In this document: positions 35,697-44,218 of the stretch, piece after piece | Numbering within the stretch: position 1 is the first letter of the stretch | How the letters are laid out: every line of letters starts with the position of its first letter | Assembly: GCA_902790015.1 (NCBI GenBank) | Contig: CADAQF010000005.1 | Coordinates: forward strand, 24,738-88,737 | DNA from: an uncultured Eubacteriales bacterium | Lineage (GTDB): Bacteria; Bacillota; Clostridia; Christensenellales; Aristaeellaceae | DNA length: 64,000 bases | Direction of reading: 5' to 3' | The notes under the pieces: generated by a model | What the model was told of the DNA's origin: nothing | The model's input: only the letters and a program-made list of their open reading frames with translations | The model's database searches: none | Translations under genes and position numbers: made by a program

Positions 35697-35816
35697 GTTA
35701 AACTTCACTCACTTCGTCCGCTTCAAATCGCCCTGCGGGTGCCTTCGGCATCCGGCGGATGAACCGCCGGACTTACTTTGAATCGGACTTCGTTCGTTCA
35801 CAGGCTCCGATGGATA

Positions 35817-35869
35817 CTTTTCAGGGGATGTCGTCCACAGATTTCCTTTTCAAGGGGTACTGTCCACAG
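35817..35869. repeat. Two 24-base direct repeats ending in GTCCACAG
   Basis: Copies at 35817-35840 and 35846-35869, period 29 bases, sharing CTTTTCA, AGGGG and GTCCACAG. Could be protein-binding sites or the end of a lost insertion sequence; neither can be shown. Confidence 0.5.
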
Positions 35870-36008
35870 GTTTTGTTTCTCTTTGGTACAGCGCTTGTTT
35901 ATGCTTCCGTAATTCATGTGCGTGCTGTGACCTGAGAGTGGAGAAGATACCGCATTAAACTGAATTCGCCCGGCGCTGTGGCACAGCTCCGGGCGATGAT
36001 CGTAGTTC

Positions 36009-36037
36009 GGGGGAAGGTGATCCTTCCCCGGGTTTTT
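36009..36037 (+). terminator. Rho-independent terminator-like hairpin
   Basis: GGGGAAGG (36010-36017), loop TGAT, CCTTCCCC (36022-36029), then GGGTTTTT. A second weaker one, CCCTCC/GGAGGG with GCTTTT, lies at 36101-36123. No plus-strand gene ends nearby, so what they terminate is unclear. Confidence 0.6.
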
Positions 36038-36254
36038 GCTTCAGCGTATATGCCGCTTTAAGCGGATTTAGGCCGGTCGGGGTTTTCCCGCCGGCATCGT
36101 CCCTCCTTGGCGGAGGGGCTTTTCGTTTTCAATGGCTTTCTGTGCTTTTGAACGCTTTGTCATGCATTTACGCTATATTATGTATTGACGCTTTATATGC
36201 ATTTGGCGTTTTCACAGGGGCCGGCTGTGGGGGATAGGCTGGTTTTTATACGGT

Positions 36255-37862
36255 TCATTTCTGCTGTTTGCCCGCTTCTTCGTACAGGGCGGCCAGCAAC
36301 TCCGGGGTGACGGAGCCGATCTGATTGTAGACGACCTCGCCCAGGCGGTTCAGCACGATGGTTTGGGGCAGGGTGCCCGTTCCTCCGACGATATCATTCA
36401 CGCTGCCGTCGCTGTCCGTAGCGAAGGGCATGGCGAGATCCCTGCCGGCGAGGAATGCGGCGGGGTCGTCCGCCACCAGTTCGGAGTGAACGGCGATCAT
36501 GGCGATATCGTCCGGATGGGCGGCATACAGGGTGCTGAAAAAGGGCAGCTCCTGGATGCAGGGCGTGCAGTAGGTCGCCCAGAGGTTGATGAAGACGACC
36601 TTGCCGCGCGCATCCGCCAGACGGAAAACGGAGCCGTCGTAGCATGAAAGCGTGAAGTCCGAAAGAAGCTGGCCGGCCTCATGGCCGGGCGGGGCGGCGC
36701 TTACATCCCCGTAGGCGGCAGGAACTCCGGCTGTCAGGGGCTCTTCCGTTCCGGCCGGAGTTTCCGAAACGGCGGGACTGACTTCAGTTTCAGCTGTATC
36801 TGCGGGAGATACGGCTGCCGGCGGCTGCTGAACGTCATTGCGGACGGCCGGGTCCAGAAAATTGAACCACACCAGCGCCGCGCACAGCAAGGCAAGCGCC
36901 GCGCCCCACAGGATGCGGCCCTGCCTGCGGCGTTTGGCCGAAGCGCCGGAGGCGTCGTCTGCGCAGCCTGCTGCGGGGGCCATGAGGGTGATCCTTCCCG
37001 CTTTCAGGGAAATCGCTCCCTGGCTGCAGACGTTCACGCACTTCCCGCAGTGAATGCATTCGCGGTCGCCCGCCTGCCGCACGTCCATCAGGCAATGCCT
37101 GCTGCATGCGCCGCAGCGGGTGCAGCGGCTATCATCCACCTTCACGCCGATAACATTGAAGCGGTTGAACAGGCCGTAGATCGCCCCCAAGGGGCAGATG
37201 AAGCGGCAGAAGCTGCGGTAGCAGAACACGCACGAAAGCCCGATCACCAGCATGATGACGAACTTCCGGGTGAACAGTACGCCCAGCATACTGAAAAAGG
37301 AGGCGTTGGCGGGATGGGCCAGATGGCCTATAGCCCCTTCCAGTGTGCCCGCGGGGCAGATGTACTTGCAGAAGGCCGGCAGGGGAAGCTGCCGGTACAG
37401 GCTGTACAACAGGGGGATGGCCAGGACGAACACGGCCAGGATGATATATTTGAGCCATGAGAGCGCCCGGGTGATGGCGCTTTTTCTGATCTTCGGCGTC
37501 GGGATCCTGTGCAGCAGTTCCTGGACCAGGCCGAACGGACACAGCCAGCCGCAGACAGTCCTTCCCAGGATCACGCCGAAAAGCAGCAGGATGCCCAGCA
37601 CGTACCAGCCCGCCCGATGTTCTGACGAGGCCAGGGCGTTCTGCAGGGAGCCCAGCGGGCAGGAGCCGGCCGCGCCGGGGCAGGAATAGCAGTTGAGACC
37701 TGGGACACAGGCGTACTTGGCGCTGCCCGTGTAGATCTTCCCGTCAATAAAGCCCCTGATATGCGCGTTGTGCAGGAGCGCTGCATATAACTGTACCAGC
37801 CGCCGCGTCGAAGGCCTGAGATTCTTACGGGGGCCGGGGTTTATCGCTTTATCCAAGGCCAA
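36255..37862 (-). CDS. NapH-like 4Fe-4S membrane protein fused to a TlpA-type thioredoxin domain
   Basis: 535 residues. N-terminal polytopic part (about 1-245) with CXXXCP motifs typical of NapH/CcoG/RdxA-like ferredoxin membrane proteins: CGWLCPFGLVQ, CKYICPAGTLEG, CRFICPLGAIYG; then two ferredoxin clusters (CTRCGACSRHC, CIHCGKCVNVC). After another transmembrane helix (about 310-330) and a Pro/Glu-rich linker comes an extracytoplasmic TlpA-like domain with the redox site WATYCTPC. This reads as a trans-membrane electron conduit ending in a thiol-disulfide oxidoreductase. Start TTG at 37862 overlaps the upstream gene by 14 bases; TTG 37856 is an alternative. Confidence 0.88.
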   Translation of the reverse strand: MALDKAINPGPRKNLRPSTRRLVQLYAALLHNAHIRGFIDGKIYTGSAKYACVPGLNCYSCPGAAGSCPLGSLQNALASSEHRAGWYVLGILLLFGVILGRTVCGWLCPFGLVQELLHRIPTPKIRKSAITRALSWLKYIILAVFVLAIPLLYSLYRQLPLPAFCKYICPAGTLEGAIGHLAHPANASFFSMLGVLFTRKFVIMLVIGLSCVFCYRSFCRFICPLGAIYGLFNRFNVIGVKVDDSRCTRCGACSRHCLMDVRQAGDRECIHCGKCVNVCSQGAISLKAGRITLMAPAAGCADDASGASAKRRRQGRILWGAALALLCAALVWFNFLDPAVRNDVQQPPAAVSPADTAETEVSPAVSETPAGTEEPLTAGVPAAYGDVSAAPPGHEAGQLLSDFTLSCYDGSVFRLADARGKVVFINLWATYCTPCIQELPFFSTLYAAHPDDIAMIAVHSELVADDPAAFLAGRDLAMPFATDSDGSVNDIVGGTGTLPQTIVLNRLGEVVYNQIGSVTPELLAALYEEAGKQQK

Positions 37863-38589
37863 TACACTCCGTACAGATGGTTATCGCTTTGTAGAGCACA
37901 TCCAGGGCGCTTCCGTTGAAGATCCCCAGGATGATCAGCGCGACGGCGGCGGCTATGAGAGCGGTCTGCAGCCGGGCGCTGCTGCGGGGTTTTCCGGCGG
38001 GCGCAAGGCCGGAAGCGGCGCGCAGAGGTTTCTGCGTCTGCCGTGGGATGCTTTTATCCTGCAGGACGGACGTCACCGCAAGCGTTCCCAGCCCCGCCGC
38101 GGTCCAGGGCAGGAGCACCCGCAGGAGGTTTAAAAACATGGCCTCCAGGTCGTCCCCGGGAAAGTGAGAAGGGTCCAGCAGGTATAAGGTAACGGGGACC
38201 ATGCACAGCGCGAACACGCCCCGGCCGACCCACGGAAGCCGGTTTTGCCAGCGCTGAAGGGCCGGAGAAACAAAAGAGCGGGGGAGTGCGCGGGATGCCG
38301 GCGGGGCTTTCCTGCGCCTTTCGTTTGGGGCGGGCTTTTCGGCGTTTTCATCCTTCACGCCCAGTATGAGCCCCGCGGCCAAAAGGCCCAGGCCTACGAA
38401 AAACAGCGGCGCGATGGGCGCGAACGCCCGGGCGGCGGCCTCCGGCGTGAAGACGCTTTCCATGGGGTTTAAAGCCTTTCGGGCCGAGCCCTCCCGGAAG
38501 ACCCCAATGGCCGAAACGGACAGCCATACCGTCAGCGCGATGCAGACAGCGGCCTGCAGCGCGAGATAAAGCCTGCTTTTAGTCGTCAT
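37849..38589 (-). CDS. Membrane protein ending in a CD1871A-like CXXC motif
   Basis: 246 residues, about five hydrophobic segments. The C-terminus (ALDVLYKAITICTECIGLG) is nearly the same as the end of the small CD1871A-family CXXC proteins known from Clostridia, but here it is carried on a much larger membrane protein. ATG at 38589 with GGAGG seven bases before. It is coupled to the 4Fe-4S/TlpA gene, so its CXXC pair may exchange electrons with that protein; this is an inference. Confidence 0.7.
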   Translation of the reverse strand: MTTKSRLYLALQAAVCIALTVWLSVSAIGVFREGSARKALNPMESVFTPEAAARAFAPIAPLFFVGLGLLAAGLILGVKDENAEKPAPNERRRKAPPASRALPRSFVSPALQRWQNRLPWVGRGVFALCMVPVTLYLLDPSHFPGDDLEAMFLNLLRVLLPWTAAGLGTLAVTSVLQDKSIPRQTQKPLRAASGLAPAGKPRSSARLQTALIAAAVALIILGIFNGSALDVLYKAITICTECIGLG

Positions 38590-38961
38590 CAGCCTTCCTC
38601 CGTTATGATGGTCTTTTCCGGGACGATGGGGAGCAGTTGTTTTGTCAGAAGTAAGAATAGCACGGATCAGCGGGATTGGCAAGAAGGGAGGAAGTTATAA
38701 AATAAGCCGGTGTTTCCAAAAGGCGGCAGCGGCTACGCAAAAGGCGACGGCGGGCCTTCGGAACGCGAAAAACGCCCCCAGGAGCGCTTCTTTCATGCGC
38801 GGCGGAGGGCGGGCGTGCCCGGGAATGATGCGGAGGGAAGACTGTTTTTTATCGCGGACGGCGGCGGGGGCGCTTTTTTCCGGAACTATGCTTGCAATGA
38901 AATGGGCCCGGTCCGGCCGCGCGGCCCCTTTCCGGCGAAAGGCCGGATGCGTTATGATCTC
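38590..38961. other. Intergenic region
   Basis: About 370 bases between the CXXC membrane gene and the sugar isomerase gene. A short hydrophobic frame on the minus strand (about 38697-38798) lacks a ribosome site. I see no convincing gene or RNA. Confidence 0.5.
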
Positions 38962-39723
38962 TCAGGGCTGCGCCTGTGTAAGATACTGAAGGCTCGTCTT
39001 CAGGCTGTCAAAGGGAGATGCGCCGTAGCAGTCATCCTGCTCGACGAAGGCGTAGGCTGTCACGGGGTTTTTTTCGAGCATATCCAAAATGGCGGGGAAA
39101 TTGAGATTGCCCTGGCCCACCGCTGCCATCCGGATATCGAAGCCATTGACGGCAAAATCCTTCAGGTGCACACAGTTCAGCCGGTCGGCATGGGCGCACA
39201 GCCAGGGACGCACCTCCGTGCCTGCGTACTGCAGCCAGTAGGTGTCCGCGGTGACGCCCATCAGATCCGCCGGCAGCATGGACAGAAGATGCTCCATCAT
39301 CGTCCGGCCGTCCGGCAGGCGCTGAAACTCGAAGGCGTGGTTATGGTACATAAGCTTCATCCCGGCAGCCCGCAGCTTTTCTGCCGCGGGGCCAAAGTCG
39401 TCGGCAAAGAAGGGCAGAAAATCGGGACTGTGATACCGGTCCGGCAGATAGCCCAGGCCCGCGTACCGGCAGCCGAACAGCTGATGCCGTTCGATCAGGG
39501 CGTCGATATGCTGGGTGAAATCGGCCTCGGGATTATGCGTCAGCGCGATGGTCAGCCCGTTCTGATCGCACAGCGCCCTGACGCGCTGCGGCGCGATCGG
39601 CCCGATGGCGGAAAGCTGAACGCAGTCGTACCCCATGGCGGCCACCCGTTCCAGCGTCCGGCCGAGATCCTTTTCATTCTGGCAGTAAGCCCGCACGGTA
39701 TAAAGCTGTGCGCCTATTTTCAT
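38962..39723 (-). CDS. Sugar phosphate isomerase/epimerase family (AP endonuclease 2-like TIM barrel)
   Basis: 253 residues. Seen: IGAQLYTVRAYCQNEKDLGR, LALTHNPE-like strand, MYHNHAFEF, VTADTYWLQYAG, VHLKDF and FVEQDDCYG, the metal-binding His/Asp/Glu pattern of xylose-isomerase-like barrels. AGAAGGAGG lies upstream of the ATG. Substrate unknown; similar proteins act on inositols or keto-sugars. It stands alone, not in a sugar operon. Confidence 0.88.
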   Translation of the reverse strand: MKIGAQLYTVRAYCQNEKDLGRTLERVAAMGYDCVQLSAIGPIAPQRVRALCDQNGLTIALTHNPEADFTQHIDALIERHQLFGCRYAGLGYLPDRYHSPDFLPFFADDFGPAAEKLRAAGMKLMYHNHAFEFQRLPDGRTMMEHLLSMLPADLMGVTADTYWLQYAGTEVRPWLCAHADRLNCVHLKDFAVNGFDIRMAAVGQGNLNFPAILDMLEKNPVTAYAFVEQDDCYGASPFDSLKTSLQYLTQAQP

Positions 39724-40128
39724 GCCTGACAGCCTCCTTCTGTGACAGTGTTTTTGTTGAAGCGGCGGCAGCCGCTTTCAGCGTCGCGCTCCGGATGGAT
39801 GACGCTCCTGCGCCCATCATGCCGCGGTTCCTCGGGGGAAAGATGTGTTCCCGGGAAATATCCGCCGGTCGGATCAGCGGGTTTTCTTATTGGTGCGCAC
39901 AGACAGCCTCACTCGATGCAGCCTGACGAATTTGGCTTGATCTCTGTTTCTCCTGTTTGTTCCAGTGATTCAGGTTCTGCGGATCATCTGTATTCTCCAT
40001 GCGCTGCGGCCGCCGTTTATCATTTCTGTATCAGCGTGATAAAGAGGCTGTTGGGCTGTGGAGCGCAGGGATTATTCCGCAAGAGTTATTATATACCGGA
40101 CATATTAATCGAACAAGTCTCGATTGGG
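39724..40128. other. Intergenic region
   Basis: About 400 bases, lower GC than the neighbouring genes. Short open frames have no ribosome sites. I see nothing recognisable. Confidence 0.5.
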
Positions 40129-40356
40129 TTACTTTACCTGCCGGTACCCGGTTTTGTTGGAGCCTGCCCGGGTAATCAGACCTTTCCTTTTTAAGGCATC
40201 CAACACCCTGGATAGAGTGCGCTGAGATTTTCCTGTCTTCAGGATCAAATCCTCGTATGTCAGACGGGGATCATCACGGAGGAGAGTGAGCACGGTCTGT
40301 TCGAGAGCGCTTATGTTGCCATTTATCTTGCCATTCTTTTGGCCTGATAATGTCAA
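40129..40356 (-). pseudogene. C-terminal winged-helix remnant of an AlbA_2-type ATP-binding/DNA-binding protein
   Basis: 75 codons reading NGKINGNISALEQTVLTLLR, then LTYEDLILKTGKSQRTLSRV, then KRKGLITRAGSNKTGYRQV. That is the winged-helix tail common in proteins with a Schlafen-type AlbA_2 domain (putative DNA-binding, ATP-binding). The large N-terminal domain is absent: an in-frame stop lies just before the TTG at 40356, and the methyltransferase gene abuts it. I read it as a truncated remnant; a functional small regulator is less likely. Confidence 0.6.
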
Positions 40357-41231
40357 TTATTTCTGACCGCAAGGATATAGCAAACGCCCGGCGGGGCTTT
40401 CATGCTGTGCTTTGGATCGCGCTGATTGTAGTTAGAAAAGTATTGGGCAGTCATTTCCGCGTGATCCAGGTGTTCATAGACCAGGAACCCGCTTTCCTCC
40501 AAAAGGGCTTCCATTTCCCGCTCATCGTACTGTGCCTTCATCCGCTCGCCAGCGCCCCGGGCCAGGGCCTGATTGACCGCCGTTTCCGGGCTGTCCTCCC
40601 GGGACTGGTAGTCAAAGCAGATGGCAGACCCTTCGCACATGATGCCGCCCAGGGCCGTCAGCAGATTTCCGAATGCATCCGGGCTCAGGTAATAACTGAG
40701 CCCGAGCAGGCTCCCGAATGACTTCAGATGCTGCTGAAAGCCGCTGTTTATCAGCTGGTCCTTCCATGATTGTTCCGAAAGATCGCAGGGAACGTAAATC
40801 GCCCGCGATGCAAGCCTCGCATTTTCGATCCTCTGCTTCTTATCGGCGAGCATTTCCGGCAGATCCAATTCATACACAGAAAGATGCGCATGGCCGCTTC
40901 GAACGGCGAAAGTATCATAGCCGGACGCGAAGACGACATACTGGCGGCAGCCGAGGCGCGTTTCGTTTTCCAGCATCCTTTCGCAGTACGCGCTTCTTCC
41001 GAGCACGGACGGGGATAACTGCCTGTCCACGATCAGCCGCAGGCCTTCCTCCGGAGCGCCTTTGAAGCCGGGAAGGAAGAAACCGATGCCTTCAGTCATG
41101 CTTTGCGCGATACGGTCATATTCTTCTCCCAGCAGTGATCCCGCGGCCTGGTCCGCAAATATATGAGTGTTGTTGTGCTGATAGTGGTAAGCCCGCGCAA
41201 AGCAGCTGACCTTCGCCGTCAGATTATCCAT
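40353..41231 (-). CDS. Class I SAM-dependent methyltransferase, LCMT/PPM1-like
   Basis: 292 residues. Seen: RLIVDRQLSPSVLGRSAYCE, CRQYVVFASGYDTFAVR (SAM-binding loop), VYELDLPEMLADKKQRI, GLSYYLSPDAFGNLL and late ICFDYQSREDSPE, the layout of the leucine carboxyl methyltransferase superfamily (TIGR00027-like). Target unknown. ATG at 41231; GTG at 41240 sits too near the GGAGG. It slightly precedes, and is probably cotranscribed with, the flavodoxin-fold gene upstream. Confidence 0.82.
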   Translation of the reverse strand: MDNLTAKVSCFARAYHYQHNNTHIFADQAAGSLLGEEYDRIAQSMTEGIGFFLPGFKGAPEEGLRLIVDRQLSPSVLGRSAYCERMLENETRLGCRQYVVFASGYDTFAVRSGHAHLSVYELDLPEMLADKKQRIENARLASRAIYVPCDLSEQSWKDQLINSGFQQHLKSFGSLLGLSYYLSPDAFGNLLTALGGIMCEGSAICFDYQSREDSPETAVNQALARGAGERMKAQYDEREMEALLEESGFLVYEHLDHAEMTAQYFSNYNQRDPKHSMKAPPGVCYILAVRNN

Positions 41232-41236
41232 CTTTC

Positions 41237-41920
41237 TCACGCTCCTCCGTTCACGATGGCCGCATACTGTTCCTCAGGGATCATGGACGAGCTGATTGCA
41301 GCCAGCAGCGCGTTATCGATTTCCCCGGTTTCAGCGTACTGCTTTCCCGCCTGTTTTACAAGCGCCAGCCTGGGTCCGGTTACGACAGCAGCCTCCGGCG
41401 CGTTGAACATGGGGCTTTCGGGGATCGTAATGATCGTGTGGCTGCTGGGAAAGCACTGTTTGAACTGCGCCACCGCGGGTTCAAAGTTGTGCCTGCTGTT
41501 GGGAAAGCCGCAGCCGCAGATCATCATGTAACGCAGGCGGGAAAAGTCCGCCTGACCGACATGCTCGTACCGGTCGCCCACTTTCCGCATGGACATGGAG
41601 GACAGCGGCATCGTGCGGTCCAGCAGCGCTTTGAGCGGCGCGGGCATGCCGTAGCAGTACAGCGGGAAACTGAACAGCAAAAGGCCGCTGTCCAGTATTT
41701 CGTCGAGGATGGCTCGCATATCATCGTCGTGGATGCATTTTCCGCCGTTTCGTTTGCATATAAAGCATCCGGTGCAGTATTCAATGTGCCGGTCGATGAC
41801 GTTGATCACGTGGATCTCCTGCTGAGCGGCATCTTTCATCCCATGAAGGAAAGCCCGGGTGATGTGCATGGTGTCGCTGTTCTGCCGCTTGGGACTTCCG
41901 TTCAAAACGAGGATCTTCAT
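41237..41920 (-). CDS. Flavodoxin-fold NAD(P)H-dependent oxidoreductase
   Basis: 227 residues. N-terminal FMN-phosphate loop LVLNGSPKRQNSDTMHI, CTGCFICKRNGGKCIHDDDM (a cysteine-rich motif of iron-sulfur-flavoprotein-like reductases), and SFPLYCYGMPAPLKALLDR. FMN-dependent reductase of unknown substrate. GGAGAGG upstream of the ATG. Confidence 0.88.
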   Translation of the reverse strand: MKILVLNGSPKRQNSDTMHITRAFLHGMKDAAQQEIHVINVIDRHIEYCTGCFICKRNGGKCIHDDDMRAILDEILDSGLLLFSFPLYCYGMPAPLKALLDRTMPLSSMSMRKVGDRYEHVGQADFSRLRYMMICGCGFPNSRHNFEPAVAQFKQCFPSSHTIITIPESPMFNAPEAAVVTGPRLALVKQAGKQYAETGEIDNALLAAISSSMIPEEQYAAIVNGGA

Positions 41921-41939
41921 GGTATTCCTCTCCTTCGTG

Positions 41940-42338
41940 CTATTTGTTTTCCATTTTCATAAACGCAAGCTGTCCCTTTGCCTTCCGCGCGGAAACGGTG
42001 ATCGTGTATGATCCCGTCTGGGGGATCTCCACGAAGAATGCGGCGCTGTCCCCGGCGGCGCGGCCATCGGCCTGATAGACCGGCTCTTTATTCTCCTGCC
42101 TGATGACGATATCCACACGCCCGCTTTCGATCTGCCAGGAGACACGGAGCGCATCGCCTTTACGGAGCTCCAGGGTTTCTGAATCGGTCATGTTCATCCA
42201 GTCAAACCGCAGGAAAAAACCGTCCTGATCGCTTATCCGTTCTCCTGAAAACCCGGGCCCGGGGTTCTGTGTGAGGATCAGGATCGAGGCTGCGAAAGCC
42301 ACGATCAATACGGAAAGCAAAATGATCTTTTTTCGCAT
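41940..42338 (-). CDS. Exported or membrane-anchored small protein, unknown
   Basis: 132 residues: an N-terminal hydrophobic signal/anchor (KKIILLSVLIVAFAASILIL), then a beta-rich domain (LELRKGDALRVSWQIESGRV, QTGSYTITVSARKAKGQLAF) that reads like a GOLD-like or carbohydrate-binding beta sandwich. No family is recognised with certainty. It sits between the flavodoxin and hydrolase genes. Confidence 0.7.
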   Translation of the reverse strand: MRKKIILLSVLIVAFAASILILTQNPGPGFSGERISDQDGFFLRFDWMNMTDSETLELRKGDALRVSWQIESGRVDIVIRQENKEPVYQADGRAAGDSAAFFVEIPQTGSYTITVSARKAKGQLAFMKMENK

Positions 42339-42366
42339 GCGTCGTCATGGCCTCCGTATGTTTCGG

Positions 42367-42963
42367 TCAGTTCTTTCTGATCCACTCGTCCAGAAAACGC
42401 ATCTGCCCGTCCGTATGGAACCAGTGTTCGCCGTTTTCCATGACGGTGAGGGAGGCGCCGTGCCGCTTTGCAAAGGCGCGGACTGTTTCAGGAGGTGTCA
42501 GGTTATCGCGGCTTCCATAGAGGATGCTCGTGGGAACGCTCCACCTGATCGGGTGTTCCCGGACGTAGCAAAGATACTCCCAGGACAGGTCCTCACCGAA
42601 ATCGGTGCGGATCACGCCCTTGTCCCTCAGTTCCTTCTCCGTCACATGGGCCCACAGCATCATATCGCGGATCAGCTTCTCCATATCGACAATGGGGGAG
42701 ATGAAGTATGCCTTGCGGAGCATGCCGTCGATCCCGGCGTTCATGGAGAAAAAGGCGCCGATGCTGTTGGCGATCAGGATGATGTTTTCGTATTCGGATT
42801 TCAGCTTTTCCAGAGCCGTGCGGATCTCTGCGCCGGTTTCCCAGGGGGTAAAGGTCTGATAGTCCAGGCTGAAAACACCGCAATCGGGAAAAAACGGCTT
42901 ATAGCGCTCACACTCCGCGGCGCTGCCGCCTTTTCCGTGGATGTATAATATCAGGTCTTTCAT
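42367..42963 (-). CDS. Alpha/beta hydrolase
   Basis: 198 residues. LILYIHGKGGSAAE (oxyanion region), nucleophile elbow IANSIGAFF (small-x-Ser-x-Gly), acid in YGSRDNLTPPETV and histidine in ENGEHWFHTDGQM complete a triad. Cytosolic esterase/thioesterase-like enzyme, substrate unknown. The elbow has Ala-Asn rather than the usual Gly-x before serine. Confidence 0.82.
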   Translation of the reverse strand: MKDLILYIHGKGGSAAECERYKPFFPDCGVFSLDYQTFTPWETGAEIRTALEKLKSEYENIILIANSIGAFFSMNAGIDGMLRKAYFISPIVDMEKLIRDMMLWAHVTEKELRDKGVIRTDFGEDLSWEYLCYVREHPIRWSVPTSILYGSRDNLTPPETVRAFAKRHGASLTVMENGEHWFHTDGQMRFLDEWIRKN

Positions 42964-43135
42964 AGGCGCTCATCCTGTCTCCCTTTGCGCTTTTCTTTTT
43001 TCTTCTGCTGCTTCAATACAAACAGCCGTTCTTCATCCTTGCTTCGCTGCCTTTTTCTGATATGTCAGCTCCGCATCATAGCCAAACCCATGGCACACAG
43101 GATTATTCCGGCAATGGTTTCCTGTCTCCTTTTCT

Positions 43136-44191
43136 TCAATTCTCTTCCAAAATCCGCAGTCCTTCCTGCCAGTCCTGCCCCAGAATCTCCTGTGTCCTGG
43201 CAAAATCATATTTTTCATGGAGCCGGTCATGCACCTTCAAAAACGCTTTCTTTCCATATTTTCTGATGTACACGGCCTGGGCTCTGGCCGCGTTCGCGCC
43301 GTCGTTGGCGGGCGTATAAAAGCCCTTTTCACAGGTTTCCAGCTGATCACATTCGTAACAGCCGTCGATGCTTTTTTCCTGACAGCAAACCGCATTGGGA
43401 CATTTTCCGTCCGGTGAGATCGTGGCAAAAGAACAGGTGTTATACGCCGTCCGGCAGGAGCCGCACCATTCGCCCAGAAAGCAGTGGTTGCAGGAAAAAC
43501 CGCAGCAGGCGATGGGGTCCACGCCCTTTCGAGCCAGCCTGCACAGCCTGTTTTTGATGCGCTGCATGGCTTCAATGTGCATGATCCAGTGCCGGCTGAA
43601 GGGCATCCGAATGAGCCCCTGCACATCCTTCCCACACCAGTATTCAATCAGCCAGGCAGCGCTTTCCTTAGAGCTAACACACCCGGTGCGCCTCAGCTTT
43701 TCGACCATGTCCTCCCCGAATTTCCGTTTCAGGTCGGAATATTCCAGGCTTGTCAAAATCTGATCTGAGGACTTCATCACTTCCCGGGCGTACGCATACA
43801 GCGCCTGGATATTCAACTGTTTGGAAAAATCCGCGATCTCATCCCCGGTAAGTTCGTTCCCCGTGGTGATGATGGGTGAGCAAATGGCCGTCTGGAAATC
43901 CCGGCTGAACAGGATTTGCTGATCCTCCGCGATCATCTCATGGGCCACGATGTCCTCGATGCGGAAAATGTGCCAGATGGAGTATGCCAGCGTCTTGCTG
44001 TGATATCCCTCCGCCCCGGCAAAGGGCATTTGGTAAAACGCCTCCTTAGGGAAAGCGGTCACGATCTGCGTGATCTGCTCAAATAAACTCTTGCGCAGTT
44101 CCAGCAGCTTTTCCATGCCTTCCCTGAAGGTGTCTTTTTTTGCGATGAGCGCCTGCATTGCTTTGTTCATCTCAGACCAATTCCTGTCCAT
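43136..44191 (-). CDS. DinB-like domain fused to a DUF3795 cysteine-rich domain
   Basis: 351 residues. The N-terminal 220 residues look like a DinB/YfiT four-helix protein (AFPKEAFYQMPFAG, YSIWHIFRIEDIVAHEMI with metal-type histidines, FSRHWIMHIEAMQRIK). The C-terminal 120 residues are DUF3795-like with many cysteines: CCGFSCNHCFLGEWCGSC, CSFATISPDGKCPNAVCC, GCYECDQLETCEKG. The combination suggests thiol or metal chemistry. AAAGGAG eight bases before the ATG. Function unknown. Confidence 0.8.
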   Translation of the reverse strand: MDRNWSEMNKAMQALIAKKDTFREGMEKLLELRKSLFEQITQIVTAFPKEAFYQMPFAGAEGYHSKTLAYSIWHIFRIEDIVAHEMIAEDQQILFSRDFQTAICSPIITTGNELTGDEIADFSKQLNIQALYAYAREVMKSSDQILTSLEYSDLKRKFGEDMVEKLRRTGCVSSKESAAWLIEYWCGKDVQGLIRMPFSRHWIMHIEAMQRIKNRLCRLARKGVDPIACCGFSCNHCFLGEWCGSCRTAYNTCSFATISPDGKCPNAVCCQEKSIDGCYECDQLETCEKGFYTPANDGANAARAQAVYIRKYGKKAFLKVHDRLHEKYDFARTQEILGQDWQEGLRILEEN

Positions 44192-44218
44192 GCTGTGCTC
44201 CTTTCACGGGCGGTTTGT

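Larger units (their letters stand above)
35697..36254. other. Gene-free region after the repeat cluster
   Basis: Contains a large imperfect inverted repeat (GTCCGCTTCAAA near 35718 against TTTGAATCGGAC near 35778), a pair of direct repeats ending in GTCCACAG (35817-35869, listed), a GCTGTGGCACAGC hairpin near 35980 and two terminator-like hairpins. No protein gene is supported. Confidence 0.6.

Noticed and set aside
35833..35869. DnaA boxes / replication origin
   Set aside because: GTCCACAG only partly matches TTATCCACA, there are just two, and no dnaA, dnaN or AT-rich unwinding element is near.
35258..35870. CRISPR array
   Set aside because: The palindromes differ in sequence and spacing, and there are no equal-sized spacers or cas genes.
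38710..39729. Open frame on the plus strand near the sugar isomerase
   Set aside because: Antisense to a well-supported isomerase gene; no domain and no start signal.
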